A DNA stretch of 64,000 nucleotides from Bacteroidales bacterium. GTDB taxonomy: Bacteria; Bacteroidota; Bacteroidia; Bacteroidales; Tenuifilaceae. The DNA is taken from contig JAQVYY010000007.1 in assembly GCA_028708425.1 (NCBI GenBank), forward strand, positions 33,165 to 97,164. Reading direction: 5' to 3'. A program made the position numbers and the translations under genes. Under the pieces are notes generated by a model. It was not told where the DNA came from. It did no database searches and was given only the letters and a program-made list of their open reading frames with translations. Of the stretch, positions 17,922 to 29,111 are shown piece by piece (position 1 is the stretch's first letter; the number at the start of each line of letters is the position of its first letter).

Positions 17922-19559
17922 ATGCTGATATTAAGATCGAAATTTATGAAACCTTACCGCTTGTTGTACTCAATCATTCTATTTGTTCTCGTTACAACCG
18001 CTTGCACCAAAGATGAACCAATCTGGTGGAAAGAAACGGTTTTTTACCAAATCTACATGCCTTCGTTTCAGGATAGCGACGGGAATGGGTATAGCGATTT
18101 TGATGGAATGACATCTAGGCTCGATTATTTAGACTCGCTGGGCGTTAAAGGGATTTGGCTTACGCCTTTTTACTCCTCTCCTAAAGTGGATAACGGGTAC
18201 GATATTGCTAATTTTTACCAGGTTGATTCTACGTATGGAACCTTAGATGATTTCAAAACATTTATCAATATAGCGCATAGCAAGGGCATTAAGGTAATTG
18301 TTGATATGGTTGTAAACCACACGTCAACACAGTGCGAATGGTTTCAAGAATCTCGAAAATCGGTAGATAACCCGTACCGTAACTATTACATTTGGCGTAG
18401 TGAGCCAAATAATTGGGAATCTTTTTTTGGTGGCAGTGCCTGGGAGTTCGACTCAATCACAAATCAGTATTACTACCATCAGTTTGATAAAACGATGCCC
18501 GATCTAAACTGGGCCAATCCTGCCCTGATAGAAGAGATTCAGAACGTACTCCGCTTTTGGCTCGATTTGGGTGTTGATGGATTTAGGCTCGATGTAATAA
18601 ACTTTCTTACTACAGATGGTGTAACGCTTGATAATCCAACGATCAACGGTGAACAGAAGCATATTTATGATATAAATCAACCAGGGATTAAAGATGCCCT
18701 GAGGTTAATTAAAGCTACAATTAATGAATACGACAATAGGTTTGTAGTTGGCGAAATTGGCAGCGATGAACTAAAAGTTCTTCACCAATACCAGTCGCCT
18801 GAACTGATGGACGTGGTTTTCAACTTTAATTTTGGAAGCATTCCCGAGTTCTCCGTTCAACGAATTTTTAACGAGCTGCTAAACATGGAGGATAGCCTCA
18901 GCAACTACCCTACCCTGTTTTTTGGAAGTCATGATATGCCCCGACTAATTAATCGGTTGGCCAATGAGGATACTTCGCTTGCAAAAGCACTTGCTGCGCT
19001 TATTATAACGGCTAAGGGTGTTCCCTTTATATACTATGGCGAGGAGATAGGAATGCAGAATATTGAGGCTAAAACATTCGATGAGATTGTTGATATTCAA
19101 GCTAAAACTCAGTATAAAATAGCACTAAATAAGGGGTTTGCTCCTGCCGATGCCCTGGCAGAGGCCAATAAACATAACAGGGACCGATCGCGGAGCCCAA
19201 TGCAATGGAATAGTAAAAAAAATGCAGGTTTTACTACGGGTAAACCCTGGATTCGACTCCACTATAACTACGTAGAAAACAATGTTGAATCGTTAAAAAA
19301 TATTGAAGGGTCTATATTTAATACCTATAAGAACTTAATCGCCCTGAGAAATAAAGAGAAAACTCTTCAGTATGGTCAATACGAGAAGCTTAGACTAAAA
19401 GAAAATAGATTTTATCTTACACGAACTCATAAGGATGAACGAATTTCAGTAATTATAAATTTTTCCGATGCTATTAAAGTTGACATCCCAAAATCTGCCG
19501 AAATATTTATGGGCGATAGCATTCTTCTTTCCAACGATTTTTTAATCTTTAAACACTAA
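17922..19559 (+). CDS. GH13 alpha-glucosidase/alpha-amylase family lipoprotein
   Basis: A 545-residue ORF; the internal Met at 17946 (MKPYRLLYS) is the more likely start, giving a signal peptide and lipobox VTTAC (C28 in ORF numbering). GH13 signatures are complete: DMVVNHTS, GFRLDV with nucleophile D224, VVGEIG with acid/base E278, and SHDMPR with D338. The usual Asn of the NHD motif is Ser here. The layout resembles oligo-1,6-glucosidase or trehalose-type exo-alpha-glucosidases more than long amylases. The C-terminal beta domain is present. It follows a terminator, so it may have its own transcript, but it probably belongs to the PUL and removes alpha-linked glucose in the periplasm or at the surface. 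Confidence 0.92.
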   Translation: MLILRSKFMKPYRLLYSIILFVLVTTACTKDEPIWWKETVFYQIYMPSFQDSDGNGYSDFDGMTSRLDYLDSLGVKGIWLTPFYSSPKVDNGYDIANFYQVDSTYGTLDDFKTFINIAHSKGIKVIVDMVVNHTSTQCEWFQESRKSVDNPYRNYYIWRSEPNNWESFFGGSAWEFDSITNQYYYHQFDKTMPDLNWANPALIEEIQNVLRFWLDLGVDGFRLDVINFLTTDGVTLDNPTINGEQKHIYDINQPGIKDALRLIKATINEYDNRFVVGEIGSDELKVLHQYQSPELMDVVFNFNFGSIPEFSVQRIFNELLNMEDSLSNYPTLFFGSHDMPRLINRLANEDTSLAKALAALIITAKGVPFIYYGEEIGMQNIEAKTFDEIVDIQAKTQYKIALNKGFAPADALAEANKHNRDRSRSPMQWNSKKNAGFTTGKPWIRLHYNYVENNVESLKNIEGSIFNTYKNLIALRNKEKTLQYGQYEKLRLKENRFYLTRTHKDERISVIINFSDAIKVDIPKSAEIFMGDSILLSNDFLIFKH

Positions 19560-20037
19560 CACCTGTTTAATTACTCTTTCTCTTTATCTATATTTTCGAT
19601 TCTTTGTAATAACGACCCTAATATTTCTATTATATAAAGCTGTTAACATAATGTTTAAATGCTGTTAATTCTTTTGTTGCTTAAAAAGCATAACATATTT
19701 TGGCTTTTCCAACTCTTGTTATGTATACTAAATTATTTGAATTATAAAATAGCTTACATCAAAAACTCATCACTAATTACCCGCTGATTATCAACAAGAA
19801 AAAGTCTCTTAAAACCATTAACTTTATTATAAACAATAGGCCATCAACACTTGTTAATAAGATGCGGAAAGAGCTGATGTTCAAGAAAAGTATTTGTTAA
19901 TTATATGTTAAGTGTTTGTTATCCCACTTTTAATAACGAATTTTGCAAGCGGAATAAAAATCTTTTTTACACCCTATCAACAGGATAACATCATCATTGG
20001 GTTTTAAAATTTTTATTAAAAAAAAGATAATAATATA
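19560..20037. other. 478-bp AT-rich gene-free region with DnaA-box-like 9-mers
   Basis: There is no convincing ORF between the GH13 gene and nadA. The stretch is very AT-rich and contains TTATCAACA at 19788 (one mismatch to the DnaA box TTATCCACA), TGTTAATAA at 19852 on the reverse sense (two mismatches) and CTATCAACA at 19974 (two mismatches). GTTATCCCAC at 19918 is a poorer match. TTACCCGCTGATTAT near 19778 vaguely resembles the left end of the interspersed repeat. It may simply be a long leader for nadA. Confidence 0.35.
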
Positions 20038-21045
20038 ATGTCTGTTAATAACTCTTCTTTAAATCTCGAAAAAGGATTTATTGATTTACCAATAGATTCA
20101 AATATTAATCTTGTACAAGAGATTAATAAGCTCAAAAAAGAAAAGAACGCCGTAATTCTCGCACATTATTACCAGAATAGCGAGGTTCAGGATATTGCCG
20201 ATTATATTGGCGATAGCCTTGGTTTATCGCAAAAAGCAGCCGATACCGATGCCGATATTATACTGTATGCCGGTGTAAACTTTATGGCAGAAACGGCCAA
20301 AATGCTGTCGCCCAATAAAAAGGTGTTAATTCCCGATTTAAATGCTGGTTGTAGTCTAGCGGATTCTTGTCCGCCCGACGAGTTTTCAGCCTTTAAAAAG
20401 GCGCATCCCAACCATATCGTTGTTACCTATGTAAATACCACGGCCAAAATAAAAGCTCTTTCAGATGTTTGCTGCACATCGACAAATGCAGTACAAATAG
20501 TTGAAAGTTTTTCCAAAGATACTCCGCTTATTTTTGCTCCCGATAAAAATTTAGGAAATTATATTAAGCGAGTTACTAACAGGAATAAAATGGTGATTTG
20601 GGATGGTGCATGTCACGTACATGAGGATTTCTCATTAGAACGTATTTTAGAGCTAAAAAAACAGCATCCAAACGCAAGGGTAATTGCACATCCCGAATGT
20701 AGAAAACCAGTACAATTAGTTTCCGATTTCGTGGGTTCAACCTCGGCTTTACTTAATTATGTTATTAAAAATGAGTGCAACGAGTTTATAGTTGCTACCG
20801 AATGGGGAATACTACACCAAATGCAGCAGGCATGTCCAAATAAAACTTTTATTCCTGCCCCACCAACCGATAGCACCTGTGGATGTAATGAGTGTAACTT
20901 TATGAAGCTAATAACCTTACAAAAAATTTACCTAACTTTAAAGTACGAATTACCTGAGGTAACACTCGAAGAGAACCTGAGACAACAAGCGGTTAAACCT
21001 ATTCAGCGAATGCTGGATATATCAAAAAAAGTGGGACTTATATAA
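20038..21045 (+). CDS. nadA: Quinolinate synthase NadA
   Basis: A 335-residue enzyme that condenses iminoaspartate with dihydroxyacetone phosphate to quinolinate in de novo NAD synthesis, using a [4Fe-4S] cluster. Visible family motifs are [18 protein letters not shown] (C105), [11 protein letters not shown] (C192), HPEC and the CGCNEC cluster (C281/C283/C286). C105, C192 and one of the last group match the three expected cluster ligands. NadB and NadC are not in the window. It is followed after one base by ruvB, so the two are probably co-transcribed. Confidence 0.97.
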   Translation: MSVNNSSLNLEKGFIDLPIDSNINLVQEINKLKKEKNAVILAHYYQNSEVQDIADYIGDSLGLSQKAADTDADIILYAGVNFMAETAKMLSPNKKVLIPDLNAGCSLADSCPPDEFSAFKKAHPNHIVVTYVNTTAKIKALSDVCCTSTNAVQIVESFSKDTPLIFAPDKNLGNYIKRVTNRNKMVIWDGACHVHEDFSLERILELKKQHPNARVIAHPECRKPVQLVSDFVGSTSALLNYVIKNECNEFIVATEWGILHQMQQACPNKTFIPAPPTDSTCGCNECNFMKLITLQKIYLTLKYELPEVTLEENLRQQAVKPIQRMLDISKKVGLI

Positions 21046-21046
21046 A

Positions 21047-22069
21047 ATGGATAACGACGATATTTTTAGAAACGAAAATATATCCGAAGGAGAAAGGGAA
21101 CTTGAAAAAAGGGTAAGGCCCGATGAGTTTAATGATTTTAAGGGGCAGGAAAAGATAGTAGATAATCTAAAGATTTTTGTTGCTGCAGCCAAAATGCGTG
21201 ATGAGGCGCTTGACCATGTTTTACTACACGGCCCCCCAGGTTTAGGAAAAACTACCCTTGCCTATATTATTGCCAATGAGCTGGGTGTAAGTCTGAAATT
21301 AACGAGTGGACCAGTTTTAGATAAACCCGCCGATTTAGCGGGCCTGTTAACCAACCTAGAAAAAGGGGATGTTCTATTTATTGATGAGATTCACCGTTTG
21401 AGCCCTATAGTAGAGGAGTACTTATACTCTGCTATGGAGGATTATAGCATAGATATCTTAATCGATAAAGGGCCCAGTGCGCGAAGTATTCAGATAGAAT
21501 TAGACCCTTTTACCCTAATTGGAGCAACAACCCGAAGCGGTTTATTAACAAGCCCACTACGTGCACGATTTAGCATAAAATCTTTATTAGAGTATTACGA
21601 TTCATCCGTTATAAAGCGTATAGTAGTTAGGTCGGCAGGTATACTAAATATAGAAATATCTGAGGAGGCAGCAATCGAAATTTCGCTTAGAAGCAGAGGC
21701 ACCCCTAGGATTGCCAATGCCCTTTTACGTAGGGTTAGAGATTTTGCTCAGGTAAAAGGCAACGGCACAATTGATATTGATATTGCCAAAATAGCCCTTG
21801 ATGCCTTATGTATCGATAAGAGAGGTTTAGATGAGATGGATAATAGGATACTTTCTACAATTATCCATAAATTTAACGGAGGCCCAGTGGGTTTAAATAC
21901 AATATCAACCGCGGTGAGCGAAGAAAGCGGAACTATAGAGGAGGTTTACGAACCATTTTTAATAAAGGAGGGTTTTTTAAAAAGAACCCCGCGTGGTCGT
22001 GAGGTAACGCCTTTAGCATTAAAACATTTGGGAATAGAGGGTCTTCAGAATCAGGGTTTACTTTTTTAA
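21047..22069 (+). CDS. ruvB: Holliday junction helicase subunit RuvB
   Basis: A 340-residue AAA+ ATPase that drives branch migration of Holliday junctions with RuvA. It has [11 protein letters not shown] at the N-terminus, Walker [10 protein letters not shown], Walker B with IDEIHRL, sensor GATTRSG, the arginine-finger region SPLRARF, and a C-terminal winged helix ([16 protein letters not shown]). Length and motifs are normal. The gene begins one base after nadA. Its stop codon is the TAA of TAACCCGCACTATA, which looks like the left end of the interspersed repeat. Confidence 0.98.
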   Translation: MDNDDIFRNENISEGERELEKRVRPDEFNDFKGQEKIVDNLKIFVAAAKMRDEALDHVLLHGPPGLGKTTLAYIIANELGVSLKLTSGPVLDKPADLAGLLTNLEKGDVLFIDEIHRLSPIVEEYLYSAMEDYSIDILIDKGPSARSIQIELDPFTLIGATTRSGLLTSPLRARFSIKSLLEYYDSSVIKRIVVRSAGILNIEISEEAAIEISLRSRGTPRIANALLRRVRDFAQVKGNGTIDIDIAKIALDALCIDKRGLDEMDNRILSTIIHKFNGGPVGLNTISTAVSEESGTIEEVYEPFLIKEGFLKRTPRGREVTPLALKHLGIEGLQNQGLLF

Positions 22070-22103
22070 CCCGCACTATATTGATTCTAATACAGAGTTT
22101 GGT

Positions 22104-22802
22104 TTAATTGAACGCCTTCGACAGTTTTTGAAGGTAGGGTTTGTTTTTTAGCGCAAGCTGCTTTCCTTTCATGCTAATAATTTTCTCTCGTCTAAATTCC
22201 GAAAGTAAACGAATAACCGATTCGGTTGCAGTTCCTACAATATTTGCTATCTCCTCGCGGGTAAGAATAATATTTAGATAACCTTCTTCAGTAACGCCAA
22301 ATGTTTCTTCAAGCATAAGAAGCGTTTCTGCAAGACGCTCGCGAACGGTTTTTTGAGCAATATCTTTTATAAAACTATTGGCCTGATTTAGCTCACGGCA
22401 GGTTAATTTTAGAAGGTGTAGCGCAAAATTACCATTGGTTTTCACTAGCTCTATTATAACATTCGAAGGGATTTGACATACTATTGCATTCTGTATAGCT
22501 TCTGCGGTTGTACATGCAGCTTCGTTACTTAAAATGGAGCGATATCCAGTAATATCTCCCGAACGAGCGAAAGCTACAATCTGTTCCTTTCCATCGGAGC
22601 CAGTTTTATATATTTTTAGCACCCCTTTACAAATGCAATATACACCCATTATCCGGCTAGTTTCCTTGTAAAGGATGCTACCCTTTTTATACTCGTTACA
22701 AATCTTTTGTTCCTCTAGGTACTGCGATTGCTCGTTATTTAATGTTTTAAATAGCCTATTTATTGATGAAAGGCACGGATTGCAGTTTTCTATCTGTTCC
22801 AT
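22104..22802 (-). CDS. Crp/Fnr-family transcriptional regulator
   Basis: A 232-residue protein with an N-terminal cyclic-nucleotide-binding-type beta-roll (about residues 35-150) and a C-terminal Crp-type HTH (LTREEIANIVGTATESVIRLLSEFRRE, residues ~185-210). Cysteines at the N-terminus (NCNPC, then QKIC) hint at a redox or iron-sulfur site as in FNR, but the spacing is not the classical one. It is convergent with ruvB and downstream of pheS on the same strand with a 70-base gap. Targets are unknown. Confidence 0.9.
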   Translation of the reverse strand: MEQIENCNPCLSSINRLFKTLNNEQSQYLEEQKICNEYKKGSILYKETSRIMGVYCICKGVLKIYKTGSDGKEQIVAFARSGDITGYRSILSNEAACTTAEAIQNAIVCQIPSNVIIELVKTNGNFALHLLKLTCRELNQANSFIKDIAQKTVRERLAETLLMLEETFGVTEEGYLNIILTREEIANIVGTATESVIRLLSEFRREKIISMKGKQLALKNKPYLQKLSKAFN

Positions 22803-22872
22803 TTTAATACTCCATTAAGTAGTACAAAACATAATAAAATATTGGATAGTTTACATATAAAAAGCTCGTATA

Positions 22873-23892
22873 TTATAGTACGCTTTTAAACTGATTTAAG
22901 AATCGGTAATCATTTTCAAAGTATAAACGTAGGTCTTTAATTTGATACTTAATCATAGCAATTCGTTCAATTCCCATTCCGAAAGCGTAACCAGAGTATT
23001 TTTTAGAGTCGATATTACAATTTTCTAGCACATTTTTATCTACCATACCGCAACCGAGAATTTCTAACCAACCGGTGTGTTTACACACGGCACAACCTTT
23101 ACCACCGCATAGGTTGCAGCTTACATCCATTTCGGCAGAGGGTTCGGTAAAAGGAAAGTAGGAAGGTCTGAGACGAATTTTAATCTCATCACCAAAAAGT
23201 TCTTGCGCAAAAAATAGCAGGGTTTGTTTTAAATCGCTAAACGAAACATTTTCATCAACGTAAAGACCCTCTATTTGATGAAAAATACAATGGGCGCGTG
23301 CCGAAATCGCCTCGTTTCTAAAAACTCTTCCTGGGCATATTACTCTGATAGGAGGTTTCTGCTTTTCCATTACCCTAACCTGTACCGATGATGTGTGTGT
23401 TCGGAGTAAAATATCGGGTTTGTTTTCAATAAAAAAAGTATCCTGCATATCGCGAGCTGGATGTTCTTCAGCAAAATTTAATGAGCTAAAAACATGCCAG
23501 TCATCCTCAATTTCTGGCCCTTCGGCAATACTAAAACCTAAGGTTTTAAAAATGTCGTAAAGTTCCTCCTTTACTAAGGATATTGGGTGTCGACTACCAA
23601 ATTTAAAGGGGTATCCTGGAAGACTTAAATCTAAATTACTAAATTTTTCGTCACTTACTTCCAAGTTTTCTTTTAGGGATGCTATTTTATCAATAGCGGT
23701 ATTTTTAAGGTTGTTTACTAGTTTTCCAATCTCCTTTTTCTCATTATCAGCAACGTATCTAAACTCAGAAAAAAGTTGGGTTATCTGCCCCTTTTTACCC
23801 AGCAGCGCAACCCTCATTTCCTCTAGTTCTTTTAGGTTACTTACCTGATACTTTTCTATTTTTTCGCGTATTTCCGATATTTTACTTCGCAT
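22873..23892 (-). CDS. pheS: Phenylalanine-tRNA ligase alpha subunit
   Basis: A 339-residue class II synthetase catalytic subunit that charges tRNA-Phe with PheT (not in the window). It has the N-terminal coiled coil, motif 2 around RVICPGRVFRNEAISARAH, the FTEPSAEMDVSC segment with the CNLCGGKGCAVC cysteine cluster common in bacterial PheS, and motif 3 GYAFGMGIERIAMI. It lies ten bases downstream of the cyclophilin gene on the same strand. Confidence 0.98.
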   Translation of the reverse strand: MRSKISEIREKIEKYQVSNLKELEEMRVALLGKKGQITQLFSEFRYVADNEKKEIGKLVNNLKNTAIDKIASLKENLEVSDEKFSNLDLSLPGYPFKFGSRHPISLVKEELYDIFKTLGFSIAEGPEIEDDWHVFSSLNFAEEHPARDMQDTFFIENKPDILLRTHTSSVQVRVMEKQKPPIRVICPGRVFRNEAISARAHCIFHQIEGLYVDENVSFSDLKQTLLFFAQELFGDEIKIRLRPSYFPFTEPSAEMDVSCNLCGGKGCAVCKHTGWLEILGCGMVDKNVLENCNIDSKKYSGYAFGMGIERIAMIKYQIKDLRLYFENDYRFLNQFKSVL

Positions 23893-23901
23893 TGTTCGTT
23901 A

Positions 23902-24708
23902 CTATTTTAGTACTTTTATTTTCATCCTAACATCTTTAAGCGGCTTGTCGGATTGATTTGTTTTTACCGCCGCTATTTTATCTATTACATCAAAACCCTC
24001 TATCACTTCACCAAAAACGGTGTAATCTCCGTCTAAATGCGGTGTTCCGCCTGTGGTAATGTATGTTTGTATTTGCTCCTCGGTATAGCCATACTTCGGG
24101 GTTCTTGAGATGACTAAATCGATGGTATCTTTCATCGCCCTATAAATCTCGGTATAATCGGGTTCAACCCCTTTTGCTAGTTGCTCATCGCCCTTTTCCA
24201 TTACCATTCTATTTATAACTGAGGTTTTAAGCATCCTATTCTTTTTATTCACCAATGTTTTCAATTCTTTTTCTGTAAATTTTTTTCCTTGTACCATGTA
24301 GAATTGTGTACCCGATGATTTTTTTTCTGGGTTAATATCGTCGCCCATCCGTGCCGCTGCAATCGCTCCTTTTTTGTGGATAAACTTTTGTGAAAACTCG
24401 GCTTCAATAGTATAGTTGGGGTCAAATTTTGTTGAGTCGAAATTAGGTGATGTCGTTACATCTCCTCCTTGGATCATAAATTTGTCAATAACCCTATGAA
24501 AAACTACATCGTCGTAATGCTTGTTTTTTGCTAGTTTAATAAAATTATCACTATGCTCTGGGGTTTCATCGTATAGCTTAATCTTTATGTTCCCCATATC
24601 GGTTTCTATTAAAACTACGTGCTCTTCTAACTTGTTGTTTTTACACGAAGCAAAAATACTAATAGCTATGAATGTAGTTAGTACTATTTTCCAAATCGTT
24701 GTTCTCAT
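23902..24708 (-). CDS. Cyclophilin-type peptidyl-prolyl isomerase lipoprotein
   Basis: A 268-residue lipoprotein (lipobox IFASC) with a cyclophilin domain that catalyses cis-trans isomerisation of prolyl bonds in envelope proteins. Motifs are VVFHRVIDKFMIQGGD, GTQFYMVQG and DGDYTVFGEVIEGFDVID. A helical insert of about 60 residues (KNRMLKTSVINRMV and following) interrupts the domain, as in other Bacteroidetes homologues. It is the first gene of the minus-strand run and has a TATTTTTG -7 box 26 bases before its start. Confidence 0.93.
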   Translation of the reverse strand: MRTTIWKIVLTTFIAISIFASCKNNKLEEHVVLIETDMGNIKIKLYDETPEHSDNFIKLAKNKHYDDVVFHRVIDKFMIQGGDVTTSPNFDSTKFDPNYTIEAEFSQKFIHKKGAIAAARMGDDINPEKKSSGTQFYMVQGKKFTEKELKTLVNKKNRMLKTSVINRMVMEKGDEQLAKGVEPDYTEIYRAMKDTIDLVISRTPKYGYTEEQIQTYITTGGTPHLDGDYTVFGEVIEGFDVIDKIAAVKTNQSDKPLKDVRMKIKVLK

Positions 24709-24733
24709 ATCAAAAGAAATTATGTTTTAGTTA

Positions 24734-24741
24734 CAAAAATA
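24734..24741 (-). promoter_or_regulatory. -7 box for the cyclophilin-pheS transcript
   Basis: On the minus strand this reads TATTTTTG, a full match to TAnnTTTG, 26 bases upstream of the ATG at 24708. No clear -33 TTG was found at the expected distance. Confidence 0.4.
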
Positions 24742-24775
24742 GGAAATCCATTATCTATTTCATCTAAATTATGTA

Positions 24776-24783
24776 TAATTTTG
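24776..24783 (+). promoter_or_regulatory. -7 box for the patatin-to-mnmG gene series
   Basis: TAATTTTG matches TAnnTTTG and lies 113 bases upstream of the patatin start, divergent from the cyclophilin promoter. The -33 element is not evident. It would serve the packed operon at 24896-35792. Confidence 0.3.
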
Positions 24784-24895
24784 CTACACAAAGGTTTTTA
24801 TCAGATTAGAATGGTTTAACATTTTTATTATTTCAAAAAACAGTTAAATTGCTGTATATAGTTTAATTTTATCAAAAAGTTGCCAGTAAAATATC

Positions 24896-27196
24896 ATGAT
24901 AAAGGTTCGCTATCTTTTACTTATTTTTCTTCTGTTCATATCGCACCAAGGTAAAGCACAGAAAGTAGGCTTAGTGCTTAGTGGTGGAGGTGCAAAAGGA
25001 GCTTTTCATGTAGGTGTAATACAGGCACTTGAGGAGAACGGAATACCCATTGACTACATTGCAGGTACTAGTATTGGGGCGATTGTAGGAGGCTTATATG
25101 CAATTGGCTATTCACCCGAGCAAATGTTAGAGCAATTTGAATCTCACGAATTCTATCTTTGGAGTCGCGGGGTTATACCCAAGAGGTATTACTATCTTTA
25201 TAAAAATCCCGATGCTAACCCTAGTATGTTCAACGTTTCGTTCAACTTTGAAGAGGGTAATCTAAAACCAGTTGTTCGCTCACATCTTATCCCCACGCAC
25301 CAAATGGATATTGCATTCATGACCATTTTTGCCCCTGCCATAGCAAAAGCACGGTATGATTATGATAGCCTTTTTGTCCCGTTTAGAGCGATTGGTTCTG
25401 ATATTTATAATAAGAAACCCTATGTTTTTCGGAAAGGCTCGTTAAGTAACGGTGTAAGAACATCAATGACCTTTCCCTTTTATTTTCGACCCATGATTAT
25501 TGATTCTCTTACCCTGTTTGATGGCGGCATTTATAACAACTTCCCCTGGGACGTTATGGTAGATGATTTTAATCCAGATTTTATAATCGGTAGCAAGGTT
25601 TCTAGTAATTCACCTGCGCCTGGCGAGTTTGATATACTGCTTCAGCTAGAGAGTATGATAGTCCACTCCACAAATTTTGATATACCAGATACCCTTGGTC
25701 TTGTACTTGACGCTGATTTAGAAAATGTATCTCTACTCGATTTTTCTAAAGCGCGCGAGCTAGCTCAATTAGGTTATGAGCAGACTATGCTCTACATGGA
25801 TAGCATTAAGAAAAAAATTAATCGAAGGCAGGATATGGTTGAGCTTTTAACCCGAAGAAATGAATTTATTAAGGATCAGCCCGATTTAGTTTTCCAAAAT
25901 TTAGATATTAAGGGAGTAAATAAATCACAGCTGCAATATATCTTCAATTTTATTACAAAAAGGGAGAGGTATACCAATCTCGACAAATTAAAATCAGAAT
26001 ATTTTAAGCTTATTACCGATAAGTATATCGATAGAATTTATCCCACCCCCCAATATAATGAGGATGAACAGGTCTTTGATTTGGATTTGCATGTTTATTT
26101 AAAGCCAAAATTTGATATTTTTTTAGGTGGCAACATTTCCTCCTCCTCAATGAACCAAGGGTTTCTAGGTTTAAACTATAAAATGTTTCGTCGATCACCA
26201 CTTTTTTTACAGGCTAATACTTTTTTTGGCAGACTTTATACTAGTGCGCAGTTTCTTGCTCGACAGGATTATGCTACCAAAGTACCCCTGTATCTGCAGG
26301 TTTCTGGAACTTTAAATAGGTTCGATTATTATACCACTAGTTACCAACCCTTTTTCGAAGACCTAAAACCTCCCTATCTTATTAAAAAGGAAAATTTTGT
26401 AAATGCGCAATTCGGATTACCTCTTAATTCAAGTTCGTATGCCTATGTATCCTATAAAACCGGCCAAAATGATTATGAGTACTACCAGGTTGATAACATA
26501 AAGCTTAACGACTATCCAGATCACACGTTCCTTACCTTTAGCAATATTGGTTTAAATTATAAGTATAAAACCCTCAATCGCAAAATGTATTCAACAGCAG
26601 GGCAATCCATTGAGTTTCGGGCATGTCATATTAGTGGCAAAGAGCGACACGTTCCAGGTAGTACAAGCCCAACTGTTTCTTCTGAGCATTCATATCATAG
26701 TTGGTTTAATTTTCGATTAACCAGCGAAATGTATCTTTCGTTTGGTGATAGCTGGTTCTCCTTAGGCATTTATGCAGATATTAACTACTCCAACCGAACT
26801 TGTTTTTCAAATTATTCTTCAACCATCCTAAGTTTACCTGGCTTTAGGCCTACAGCTCATAGTAAAACCCAATTCCTACCCTATATGCATAATAGTAAAT
26901 ATTTAGGCTTAGGATTACTACCAATTTTACAATTTACCAACGATTTATCTCTTCGAACCGAAGCGTATTTATTCCAACCCTATATTCCTATTTATAGAAA
27001 CGAGGATGATTATACCGCCCGTTTCGGAGATAAATTTTCGAAGCGTTACCTGTTTTCAGCCGCCAGTTTAGTTTACTCAACGCGAATCGGCCCCGTTTCC
27101 TTATCCCTAAATTATTACCCACACGAGGTTAAGCCTTTCCATTTAGTTTTCAACTTTGGATATATTCTGTTTAACAAAACCAGCCTAGAGAATTAG
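24896..27196 (+). CDS. Patatin-like phospholipase fused to an outer-membrane barrel
   Basis: A 766-residue secreted protein. After a signal peptide (~residues 1-21) comes a patatin domain: oxyanion GGGAKGAF, nucleophile elbow GTSIG and the dyad Asp in DGGIYNN. A short POTRA-like segment follows (~residues 325-400, [15 protein letters not shown]), then a Tyr/Phe-rich beta-barrel region to the C-terminus, ending [10 protein letters not shown]. The architecture matches PlpD-like type Vd or BamA-related proteins, in which the lipase is tethered to or passed across the outer membrane. Lipid substrate is unknown. It heads a tightly packed operon; the flippase gene starts two bases after its stop. 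Confidence 0.93.
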   Translation: MIKVRYLLLIFLLFISHQGKAQKVGLVLSGGGAKGAFHVGVIQALEENGIPIDYIAGTSIGAIVGGLYAIGYSPEQMLEQFESHEFYLWSRGVIPKRYYYLYKNPDANPSMFNVSFNFEEGNLKPVVRSHLIPTHQMDIAFMTIFAPAIAKARYDYDSLFVPFRAIGSDIYNKKPYVFRKGSLSNGVRTSMTFPFYFRPMIIDSLTLFDGGIYNNFPWDVMVDDFNPDFIIGSKVSSNSPAPGEFDILLQLESMIVHSTNFDIPDTLGLVLDADLENVSLLDFSKARELAQLGYEQTMLYMDSIKKKINRRQDMVELLTRRNEFIKDQPDLVFQNLDIKGVNKSQLQYIFNFITKRERYTNLDKLKSEYFKLITDKYIDRIYPTPQYNEDEQVFDLDLHVYLKPKFDIFLGGNISSSSMNQGFLGLNYKMFRRSPLFLQANTFFGRLYTSAQFLARQDYATKVPLYLQVSGTLNRFDYYTTSYQPFFEDLKPPYLIKKENFVNAQFGLPLNSSSYAYVSYKTGQNDYEYYQVDNIKLNDYPDHTFLTFSNIGLNYKYKTLNRKMYSTAGQSIEFRACHISGKERHVPGSTSPTVSSEHSYHSWFNFRLTSEMYLSFGDSWFSLGIYADINYSNRTCFSNYSSTILSLPGFRPTAHSKTQFLPYMHNSKYLGLGLLPILQFTNDLSLRTEAYLFQPYIPIYRNEDDYTARFGDKFSKRYLFSAASLVYSTRIGPVSLSLNYYPHEVKPFHLVFNFGYILFNKTSLEN

Positions 27197-27197
27197 T

Positions 27198-28673
27198 ATG
27201 AACTACTTACGAAAGGTTGCTGGGCATACCGTTATTTATGGTTTAAGCAGCGTGGTGCCACGATTGCTTAACTATTTGCTAGTCCCTTTGCATACCCGTG
27301 TTTTTATGCAAGAGCAGTACGGGGTAGTTACCGAAATGTACGCCTATCTTGCAGTACTAATAGTTATTTTAACGTACGGGATGGAAACTGGCTTTTTTCG
27401 TTTCTCATCTTCCGAAAACGATAACAATGTTACCTACTCAACCTGCTTTTTATCGCTATTATCCAGTAGTGTTCTATTTATTGCACTTGCCTCTTTTTTT
27501 TCTCAGCCCATTATTGCAACCTTGGGATATCCTAATCATCCGGAATATATTATTTTATTATCCATTATTATTGGGCTTGACGCTTTTGCTACCATACCAT
27601 TTGCTAAGCTGCGCTTGCTAAATAAGCCCTATACCTTTGCTACCATAAAAATTATTGGAGTTGTAATCAATGTGCTTGCTAATTTCTTTTTTTTACTCAT
27701 CTGTCCTAAGTACGAAATTTTTCAAACCATAGGCATTTATAATCCCAATTTAGGAATAACTTATATTTTTATCAGCAACCTATTGGGCACCGTTGTTTCT
27801 ACAGCAATAGTTTTTTTTATACCAGGTTTATTACCCACAACGTTTAGCTTTAAGCGTCTTAAAACAATTTTTATCTATTCTTTCCCTCTGTTAATTAGTG
27901 GCATTGGTGGTTCATCCAACGAGTTTTTTGATAGAATTTTCTTTAAATTTTTAGCCGATGAGGCTACAAACCCCTTATATCAGCTGGGCATATATGGAGC
28001 AAACGTTAAGCTTGCGGTTTTAATGACCATTTTTATTCAGATGTATCGCTATGCGGTTGAACCCTTTATATTCTCAAATGTGAGGGATAAGGAGTCCCCA
28101 GCCATGTATGCAAATTTAACCAAACATTTTTTGGTATTTGCTCTCTTTATATTCCTTGGAGTTAGTCTATTTACCGAAATATTTCAGGTATTAATAGGAA
28201 AAAATTTTAGGGAGGGAATTGGAGTTGTACCAATTCTTCTTCTTTCTAATCTTTTTTACGGTTTGTATTTTAACCTCAGCTTTTGGTTTAAGCTGGTTAA
28301 TAAAACTTGGTATGGAATATTCTATACCTTTGCGGGTGCTTTGGTAACCTTTTCCCTTTATTTTATGTTAATACCACGAATTGGGTATTACGGAGCAGCT
28401 ATAGCTAAACTTGTTTGTTATATCTTTATTTCTGTTATTTGTTATATCGGCGGTCAGAAGCATTACCCTGTTCCCTACGATTTAAAAAATATTTTTATCT
28501 ACATAGTTGTGGCTATAGGATTATTTTTTGCTGGATATTTTGTACACATTGATATTTACATTCTCTCTTTTTTGTATAGAATAGGTTTAATTTTAGGCTT
28601 TCTATTCCTGTTCCTAAAGCTCGAAAACTATGATTTATTAACACTATTAAATTTAAAAAATAATGAACGTTAG
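27198..28673 (+). CDS. Polysaccharide biosynthesis/lipid-linked oligosaccharide flippase (MOP superfamily)
   Basis: A 491-residue integral membrane protein with about fourteen hydrophobic segments, as in Wzx/MurJ-type exporters. The N-terminus [22 protein letters not shown] and [12 protein letters not shown] are typical of Bacteroidetes oligosaccharide flippases. It should move a lipid-linked sugar intermediate across the inner membrane, but no glycosyltransferases are nearby, so the substrate is open. Its end overlaps the dut start by 11 bases, suggesting translational coupling. Confidence 0.9.
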   Translation: MNYLRKVAGHTVIYGLSSVVPRLLNYLLVPLHTRVFMQEQYGVVTEMYAYLAVLIVILTYGMETGFFRFSSSENDNNVTYSTCFLSLLSSSVLFIALASFFSQPIIATLGYPNHPEYIILLSIIIGLDAFATIPFAKLRLLNKPYTFATIKIIGVVINVLANFFFLLICPKYEIFQTIGIYNPNLGITYIFISNLLGTVVSTAIVFFIPGLLPTTFSFKRLKTIFIYSFPLLISGIGGSSNEFFDRIFFKFLADEATNPLYQLGIYGANVKLAVLMTIFIQMYRYAVEPFIFSNVRDKESPAMYANLTKHFLVFALFIFLGVSLFTEIFQVLIGKNFREGIGVVPILLLSNLFYGLYFNLSFWFKLVNKTWYGIFYTFAGALVTFSLYFMLIPRIGYYGAAIAKLVCYIFISVICYIGGQKHYPVPYDLKNIFIYIVVAIGLFFAGYFVHIDIYILSFLYRIGLILGFLFLFLKLENYDLLTLLNLKNNER

Positions 28674-29097
28674 AATTGTAAATAGGTCGAAACACATTAC
28701 ACCCCAGTATAGCACACAGCATAGTGCCGGTATGGATTTACGAGCTAACTTAACTGATTCCATTGTTCTTAAGCCTTTTCAGCGAGTGCTAGTACCCACT
28801 GGATTATATATTGAATTACCCCGAGGGTACGAAGCTCAAATTCGCCCTCGTAGCGGTTTGGCTTTAAAAAAGGGACTTACAGTTTTGAATTCTCCTGGAA
28901 CCATTGATGCCGATTACCGCGGCGAAATTGGAGTAATTCTTGTTAATTTAAGCGATACAGAAACTACAATTGAAGATGGTGAACGTATCTGTCAGATGGT
29001 TGTAAGCAAACACGCTACAGTAAAATGGGTCCAGGTTGATACTTTAAACCAAACCCAGAGAGGAGCAGGAGGATTTGGCCATACAGGAACAAAATAA
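28663..29097 (+). CDS. dut: dUTP diphosphatase
   Basis: A 144-residue trimeric dUTPase that hydrolyses dUTP to dUMP and keeps uracil out of DNA. All five motifs are visible: [14 protein letters not shown], the [15 protein letters not shown] segment, ERICQMV, and the C-terminal [10 protein letters not shown] that closes over the active site. The start overlaps the flippase gene by 11 bases; the length is normal. Confidence 0.98.
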   Translation: MNVRIVNRSKHITPQYSTQHSAGMDLRANLTDSIVLKPFQRVLVPTGLYIELPRGYEAQIRPRSGLALKKGLTVLNSPGTIDADYRGEIGVILVNLSDTETTIEDGERICQMVVSKHATVKWVQVDTLNQTQRGAGGFGHTGTK

Positions 29098-29111
29098 GCA
29101 GAATTTTTTTT

